Part shown: in pieces, positions 59,601 through 64,000 of the stretch
Numbering within the stretch: the first letter of the stretch is position 1
How the letters are laid out: each line of letters starts with the position of its first letter
Origin: Clytia hemisphaerica
Lineage: Eukaryota; Cnidaria; Hydrozoa; Leptothecata; Clytiidae
NCBI GenBank assembly: GCA_902728285.1
Contig: CACVBU010000391.1
Coordinates: 434,001 to 498,000, forward strand
Direction: 5' to 3'
Length of the DNA stretch: 64,000 nt
Position numbers and translations under genes: made by a program
Notes under the pieces: model-generated
What the model was told of the DNA's origin: nothing
Seen by the model: the letters and a program-made list of their open reading frames with translations, nothing else
Databases searched by the model: none

Positions 59601-60979
59601 ACGATAGCCCTAAACCAAAAAGGCATAAACATGGTATAATATCATGGTAGGTCAAAGTAAATTTTTCTAAAAATGAGCTAGGATGCTAAGCAACCCCAGG
59701 GCTGACCCGAAAATTGGAGTTGCTTATAAAAAAGAAATTGTAATTTAGCAAGGCTCTACTTCTCCATATCTTGATAGATATATTATGAAAATTCAATAAA
59801 TATGACAGGATCAATATTGATAAAGGTAAGACCTAGGAGATTTAGCTGAAGAAGATCAATACTGCAGACATTTTTTATAAATTACGTCACGAACATAACT
59901 AGCCTCGTATTCAAAAAATTACCGTGGTGATTATGTCCCTTGAGACATTAAATGATTTTTTTATAAATAGAAAGTAGTTTTAATAAAATCCGCTGGGAGT
60001 TAATCACCATGGCAATAATTTCAAAACGAGACAAGTGATGTTCGTAACGTAATTTATGAAAAGGTCAATTATTTCTTTGATAAGTTTGAGTCAGTTGTGA
60101 GTCAAAGAATGTTTTATGTAAACATTGGATTAAATCAAAACTCACAAAATTGTCTGAGTTTTTGTTAAACTAAACAAACGCTGTTTCGCTATCACAATTT
60201 TGAGCCGATTAAGATAATTCCTTTCGCGAAAAAAATATGACACAAACAATCTATTTTTGACGCGCAAAGAAAAAAAGGTGTAATCCACAAAAATAGAAGG
60301 ACTTTTCAATGTCTTAGGGACTTTTCTTAGTTATCCTTACTCCTCAAGATAAATTGACAACAGCCTTCTGACAACAGCCTCTCGATAGGCACCCAGGGGG
60401 TCACTCGGTTTCTAAACGACGTCATGTGCCGCCAAAATCGCTTTCAAAGTCAGACTCTTACAGTGCAGCCCTTGAGCAGTGAAAAGGTACCCTTACAGTG
60501 CATTTTACCAAAAGTTTTTTACCCTTACAGTGGGGTTTGATGTCATAACTTTTTTTGCTAAAGCCACTTGAAAATGAGCCTGATATGTCAACACAATGTG
60601 CAAAACAAATTAAATTGAGTGCGAGTCAAAACTATAAAGATACATCAGATTTCAGATTTTCACTGTAGCTGAAATCTTTTGTAGTTCACTCCATCAAACC
60701 CTTACAGTGCATTTTGAGGGTCTCGAAAAACCTACCCTTAAGGGCGGCACCGTATTACCCCCCCCCCGCGATAGACAACAGAGCTGGGTTCAGATTAAAT
60801 GTCGCTTACTATAAGATGCATCAGCAATCATATCAACAATAACTTCGTATCCAGCCTTCCCCGCAAACATTTCTTCCAGAGCTCTGACCATCAAATAATG
60901 ATGTTGATTATTCTCTCCGACCAAAACTGCAGCTTCGTTTGTCGCTCCTTTGTCAATGCCGATCACATAAAGGTAGTTT
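44632..60979 (-). CDS. Gene B: multi-vWA mucin-FAS1 protein, 5' end outside window
   Basis: Exons in the window: 60810-60979, 58650-58791, 58222-58430, 56408-56533, 55569-55763, seven vWA exons between 55066 and 49556, then 49266-49319, 48377-48748, 47919-47969, 47520-47587, 47080-47226, 46475-46577, 45572-45867, 44632-45234. The first four (170, 142, 209, 126 bp) have exactly the lengths and phases of their gene A counterparts. Order: end of vWA1, vWA2 (DASGS intact), seven vWA modules, Thr/Pro stalk of about 140 residues, KCSACC motif, RARR-S furin-like site, two FAS1-like domains, stop. The signal peptide and first exons of the A model are not found up to 64000. Predicted role as for A, with a far longer adhesive region. 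Five vWA copies contain frame breaks as sequenced. Confidence 0.85.
46877..47050. mobile_element. TA-flanked CAGTTGAC MITE in gene B intron
   Basis: CAGTTGACGCTCTCTAATTC at the left and GAATTAGAGAGCATCAACTG at the right, flanked by TA at 46875-46876 and 47051-47052. Same family as 13539-13718. Confidence 0.75.
48019..48131. mobile_element. Short foldback, ATTCATGATATG family
   Basis: TATTCATGGTATGCATCACT mirrors the right end GCATATCATGAATA. CAACAGCTGA / TCAGCTGTTG form the inner hairpin. Confidence 0.65.
48377..48748 (-). CDS. Gene B exon: Thr/Pro mucin-like stalk, 124 codons
   Basis: Read on the minus strand, the exon is almost pure ACN codons with regularly placed CCT, giving PTTTTTTP-like repeats, a pattern of dense O-glycosylation. 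The exon is phase 1-1 and 372 bp long, against 36 plus 132 bp for the two stalk exons of gene A, so the stalk has expanded in B. The plus-strand frame of Val/Gly over the same bases is its antisense shadow. Minisatellite-like DNA makes length variation between individuals likely. Confidence 0.85.
48839..49084. mobile_element. TA-flanked TATAAGAAC MITE in gene B intron
   Basis: CACGTTTTTTTATAAGAACA at the left and GATAAAAAAACGTG at the right, with TA on both sides. Third well-preserved member of the 17571 family. Confidence 0.75.
49556..50149 (-). CDS. vWA exon copy 7 (3'-most), intact, divergent C-terminus
   Basis: 594 bp, open throughout. It carries DVGFVLDSSGS (metal site DxSxS), YTTRIDKA (Thr ligand) and LLTDGSQTQD (Asp ligand), so metal binding looks intact. 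The last ~45 residues (GIAGSIDNIYISSSFDELIQ region) differ strongly from the other copies, while the first ~150 are nearly identical to them. Confidence 0.92.
50376..50970 (-). CDS. vWA exon copy 6, one frame break
   Basis: 595 bp. The sequence AAATCGTAAACGGTCG near 50755 replaces AAATCGTAATGGTCG of the other copies, adding one base and splitting the frame in two. All metal-ligand motifs are present on one side or the other of the break. Confidence 0.85.
51195..51791 (-). CDS. vWA exon copy 5, five indels
   Basis: 597 bp with single-base gains near 51211 (GCTTTGG), 51253 (GAAAAG), 51326 (ACCCTCC) and 51697 (CTTTTTC), and a loss near 51776 (TTGGTTCAC). Four of the five lie in homopolymers. 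This copy also has ATCTCGCC where others have AGCTCGCC (Ser to Arg in DLASF). Confidence 0.85.
52016..52609 (-). CDS. vWA exon copy 4, intact
   Basis: 594 bp with an open frame from acceptor to donor, 198 codons equivalent: the reference copy for the array. DSSGS, TRIDKA and LTDGSQ metal-site motifs are intact. A local change (AATTGGAG for AATGTGAG) turns His to Pro in the AHITGAQ stretch. Confidence 0.93.
52835..53429 (-). CDS. vWA exon copy 3, one-base insertion
   Basis: 595 bp; an extra A in AACAAAAACC near 53073 breaks the frame just at the LLTDG metal-ligand stretch. Otherwise matches copy 4. Confidence 0.85.
53654..54246 (-). CDS. vWA exon copy 2, one-base deletion
   Basis: 593 bp; CTCTTTCTTTGCC near 54152 lacks one T of the other copies, breaking the frame after DDYGKEK. 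The remaining 185 codons are open. Confidence 0.85.
54471..55066 (-). CDS. vWA exon copy 1 (5'-most), two-base insertion
   Basis: 596 bp; TGTTGTGACGCC near 54590 has an extra GT, shifting the last ~45 codons out of frame. The exon start is unique, reading TPIPKPTCHVRVDVGF where other copies read KREVKPSCDVKVDVGF. It follows the exon ending vWA2 (55569-55763), phase 1 to phase 1. Confidence 0.85.
55823..55935. mobile_element. Small hairpin in gene B intron
   Basis: ACGACGTTATCTTTTATACG and CGTTTAAAAGATTACGTC pair, as do CGGAAACAC / GTGTTTCCG. Origin unclear. Confidence 0.5.
57120..57463. mobile_element. G-run-capped element with 8-bp TSD GAAATAGA
   Basis: CCCGGGGGGGGGGGGCAG at the left and its inverted partner at the right, with GAAATAGA at 57112-57119 and 57464-57471. 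The interior has CACTGTAAGGGT repeats, the reverse orientation of the 11095 family. A truncated relative is at about 56008-56160. It lies in the gene B intron between the exons at 58222 and 56533. Confidence 0.88.
59876..60058. mobile_element. Foldback element, ACGTCACGAACAT family
   Basis: TTATAAATTACGTCACGAAC at the left pairs with the right arm GTTCGTAACGTAATTTATG; inner ATTACCGTGGTGATTATG / TTAATCACCATGGCAAT also pair. One half matches the unit repeated at 1544-2505. Confidence 0.65.
60391..60768. mobile_element. G-run-capped element, imperfect 8-bp TSD
   Basis: ACCCAGGGGGTC at the left and a run of ten or more C at the right, flanked by CGATAGGC (60383-60390) and CGATAGAC (60769-60776). 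The interior repeats CTTACAGTGCA. It lies next to the gene B exon at 60810. Confidence 0.72.
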
Positions 60980-62374
60980 CTACAAAGAGAGGAGTACAAA
61001 CTGTATTTAAGAACATAAGGTCTCGATTGCAAAAATATTAAGAACAAGTTAAGAACATTTTAAGGCTCTATGGACTCTCAGACACCAAATTTCTCAAGAA
61101 ATTACACAAAAACACTCATGAGAATGGTGAAATTAATTAAGAACAGATTGAGAACATTTTTAGGCTCCATAGAGCACCCAATCTCTTAGGAAATTGCACA
61201 AAATTACTCACAAAATATCAAAATTATCAAGAGTTTTTGAGGTTGGTGCTGCTTCTGAGGATTGAACCGTGCGCTTTTCTTTGTCTTCATGTGGTACATT
61301 TTTTCGAAACCCGGCGTAGATTTTATTTTCATTCCGGAGTTTGTGTGAAAACCATGCTGGCCACGTGTTTTGGATGGGAAATAAGTGGCTCCTCTGGCCT
61401 CCAGGAATTTCTAGTCCCTCCTGGGGCTATAAATTCAACGAAAAGAACCGCAGTAATCACACCACTGTGGCACAGACCCGCTGGGACTCAACCCCAGTAA
61501 AAAATTTCGTCCCCGCAGGGAAAATTACCTTACAATTTTAGTCCCACTGAGAAATTCAATGTAAAAAATTGTACTCCAAAACCACCCCACTACCTAGAAA
61601 AACACAGGTCGAAATCATATCGACGCTGTGCCGACCAATCTAAATTCTATTCAGCGCACAATCAACGCAGAGAAAAGTAACCATGACGACCATCCAAGAT
61701 CTTGAATAAAGTTCAAAGTTGATACCTTTATTCGTTGAAAACACAATTCAAAAATGTCATCAATGCTTTTTAAAAAGAGTCAGTGATAGAGAATCATAAC
61801 ATAAAGTCTGTCTATTATTTCGATTCAATCAAAATGGCATTTCCATAATTAATAGTTTAGTAACTACTGTTATACATTTGGGAATCATGTATAAGATTTC
61901 TTTCGAAAGAAACTCATTGGCCCAGCGCTAGCGATAGGGCCTTTCATTTGCAACTTTCCGTCCTCATCCTTCCGCTGTCTGTCCGTCCGTTTTGGTAGAA
62001 ACGGCACTTAAAACCAGTAACACACTTTTTAATTTTGCCGTCTGAAGAGGGAAAAGCTTGCTAAAGTCGGATACTGGCTATAAAAGATATATTTTCTGAT
62101 TCCGCGCTCCTTCAAAACAATTTTCAAAACAAAACAAGATGGCGGTCGAAGCGAGGAGGTTGATTCATACTTTCTTGAACATTTTCTTTGCTTTAGTGGT
62201 CAAGAGACTTTCAAACCAAAGAAATTTTGTAATGATTTTTCTTTATAAACCTTTTTCAACATTCTGTCATATCTTATAGTCTTTGCTCAAGTTTTAATAA
62301 AGTTTTATGAGTGAAAATTCTACCTAAAAATCACCTTCATTTTTTAGCTTCTTGTTTTCAAAAAGATTTTATTT
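60980..62374. other. Presumed gene B intron or flank
   Basis: In gene A the matching intron is only 283 bp; here no counterpart of gene A exons 1-4 is found up to 64000. Contains a TATAAGAAC-type fragment (about 61005-61215), a CCCCACTGG-type fragment (61461-61600) and otherwise unrecognised DNA. Confidence 0.4.
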
Positions 62375-63130
62375 TTAGGAAATAATGGCTTCCGATATAG
62401 AAATAAATAAACTGAAATGCAGCTGATGTGTAAAATTGAATAAGATTGGAACTTTTTTCTTGATGCGACACAAGAAAACAGTCACTTTTGGATATGTCGC
62501 TGTTTTACCAAAACAACAGTCAGTGGTGGGACGTGTGCGTGGTATGATTTTCAAACTCAACACATAATTATTACAAGTTAACTGATTCTGGAATTTGGTA
62601 ATGGACACTAAAATGGAGCTCGTGTGTAAATTCGAACAAGATTGGAACTTTTTCCATGATGTTACGCGTGAAAATGGTTATTTCTGGTTCTGTCTCGTTT
62701 GACGATTGGTGGCTTGATTTTTCAAACTCGACACAGAATTATTTCAAGTAAGCTGATTATGGAATTAAGTTATTGGAGACTAAAATGCAGCTCAATGTGT
62801 AAATTTGAACAAGATTGGGACTTTTTTCATGATTCTACGTATATTAAATAAAATGGTCTTTTCAAAAATGGTCTCGACTGCGGTCGAGCAATGATGATGA
62901 TGATGAAATAAAATGGCCATATCTGTTCTGGATCTGTCGCATTAAACGATCGGTGGCTTGATTTTTCAAACTCGACTCACATAATTATTTATTGTTTAAA
63001 AAGTATAAACTGATTCTGGAATTTGTTAATGGACACGAAAATGCAGCTCATGGGTAAATTTGAACTATATTGAAACATTTTTCATGGTTGCAACGCATGA
63101 ACAGTGAAAATGATCATTTCTGGATCCGTC
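62375..63130. repeat. Degenerate tandem repeat, about four units
   Basis: The phrase GAACAAGATTGGAAC or a close variant occurs at 62438, 62634, 62807 and 63062, each followed by TTTTTCATGAT-like sequence and preceded by TGGACACTAAAATGCAGCTC. Spacing is irregular (173-255 bp), with an insertion near 62870-62900. Confidence 0.65.
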
Positions 63131-63171
63131 CAATAAACTGTTAACTCACATTAACCACATGAATTTTATTG

Positions 63172-63310
63172 GCCTGGATATGCAGACTGTAAACTATTTC
63201 ACCGTCTAGTTTTTTAAAGATTATTTTTCTGGTTTACAGTCTGGTCCAACTAACATGCCTGCATGGATATTTCTCCCTGCATATGTGAGTGCACCTAATT
63301 GGTTAAAAAG
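63172..63310. repeat. Fragment of the 15002-15500 element
   Basis: Matches the left part of that element through GGCCTGGATATGCAGAC, GTTTACAGTC and CCTGCATATGTGAGTGCACC. Confidence 0.6.
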
Positions 63311-63879
63311 CGCCCACTCACTATATATTTGCGGGTATTTTTTATATTTTCTATGGGCGCGCATAATTTATGGAAATTTTCCACCTAGGACATTTTTATT
63401 CCAACCCCCTGCCGCTTATTAAGTTTTGAGATTTTTTCCAACCTCCCCCCCGCTTATTCCAAACCCCCCCCGCTATTAGGTACCCGAGAGTATTCAACCG
63501 TGAACCTGCGCCTGTAGACCCGGTTGGAATGGAGACCATTCAATAAAGTTTCAAGCGTCTAACTATTGAGAAGTACCGCAGTGACTTTGAAAATATTTTT
63601 CCTGTCTTTGATCAACATGGTCATACATTTGCTGTTTTGCACGCTCGTTTTCAACACGTTACTTTTCGCTGGGCCTTCACGCCCAACGGGCTTCTTGTTT
63701 CAATTACACTTGGAGGTTTCTGGGGAATTCGTAAATAGTAAACTACATACTGATGCAGTCTGCTAGACATTAATATGATAATATTTACTCTTCATCTTTG
63801 ATTCTTTCTACAGTGATTAGATTGACACATGCGCGATAAAATTTCTATTATTGGTCTTCAGATGTTGAAATATTCTTTG

Positions 63880-64000
63880 AAAACTCAACCTCTGATACTT
63901 AAGGTTGAGTTGGAACAATAGAATTTCTATCCCCATTGGGGTTTCGATGGAAATCTTCATCCCCACTGTGGGAAAAATTCTCAACGGGGATGTGAGACAG
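63880..64000. mobile_element. CCCCACTGG-type MITE, cut by window end
   Basis: GGAACAATAGAATTTCTATC, CATCCCCACTGTGGGAAAAA and the terminal ATGTGAGACAG match the right half of the 13095 copy. Confidence 0.6.

Overview
The window is AT-rich metazoan nuclear DNA. Its genes are split into many short exons with GT-AG introns, it has a ribosomal protein gene of animal type, and its introns and intergenic DNA are packed with short foldback DNA transposons. The gene content (secreted von Willebrand A / mucin stalk / fasciclin proteins and a claudin-like tetraspan) and the repeat style suggest a marine invertebrate, most likely a cnidarian. That placement is inference. All exon models below were built by hand from splice sites and reading phase, without transcripts.

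Layout. 0-1.2 kb: the 3' remnant of a Pif1-type helicase and a short satellite, lying in the intron after an RPL32 (eL32) exon on the minus strand. 1.5-6 kb: a 357-bp triplicate and other repeats, no gene. 6.2-11 kb: an intact 3.5-kb APE/RT LINE with a 13-bp target duplication, nested in an older inverted-repeat element. 11-22.6 kb: almost entirely non-autonomous DNA elements, including a hAT-type element with a perfect 8-bp duplication, a TTAA-flanked element, TA-flanked elements and G-run-capped elements. 22.9-25.7 kb: a four-exon claudin/PMP22-like gene on the plus strand.

27.0-39.1 kb (gene A, minus) is a complete 16-exon gene for a predicted 902-residue secreted protein: signal peptide, two vWA domains, Thr-rich stalk, Cys motif, furin-like site, two FAS1-like domains. 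44.6-61.0 kb and beyond the window (gene B, minus) is a tandem paralogue whose 5' exons are not in the window. Between its second vWA and its stalk it carries seven extra single-exon vWA modules (594 bp, phase 1-1), most of them in ~819-bp near-identical repeat units. Five of the seven copies carry frame-changing indels as written, mostly in homopolymers, so sequence error in a near-identical array is a serious alternative to real decay.

The introns of A and B host many elements, including a 921-bp TRIM retrotransposon with recognisable LTRs, primer-binding site, polypurine tract and 5-bp target duplication. Two elements abut 5' splice sites of gene A. The most interesting system here is the vWA exon-amplification locus, followed by the family of poly-G-capped elements with 8-bp target duplications.
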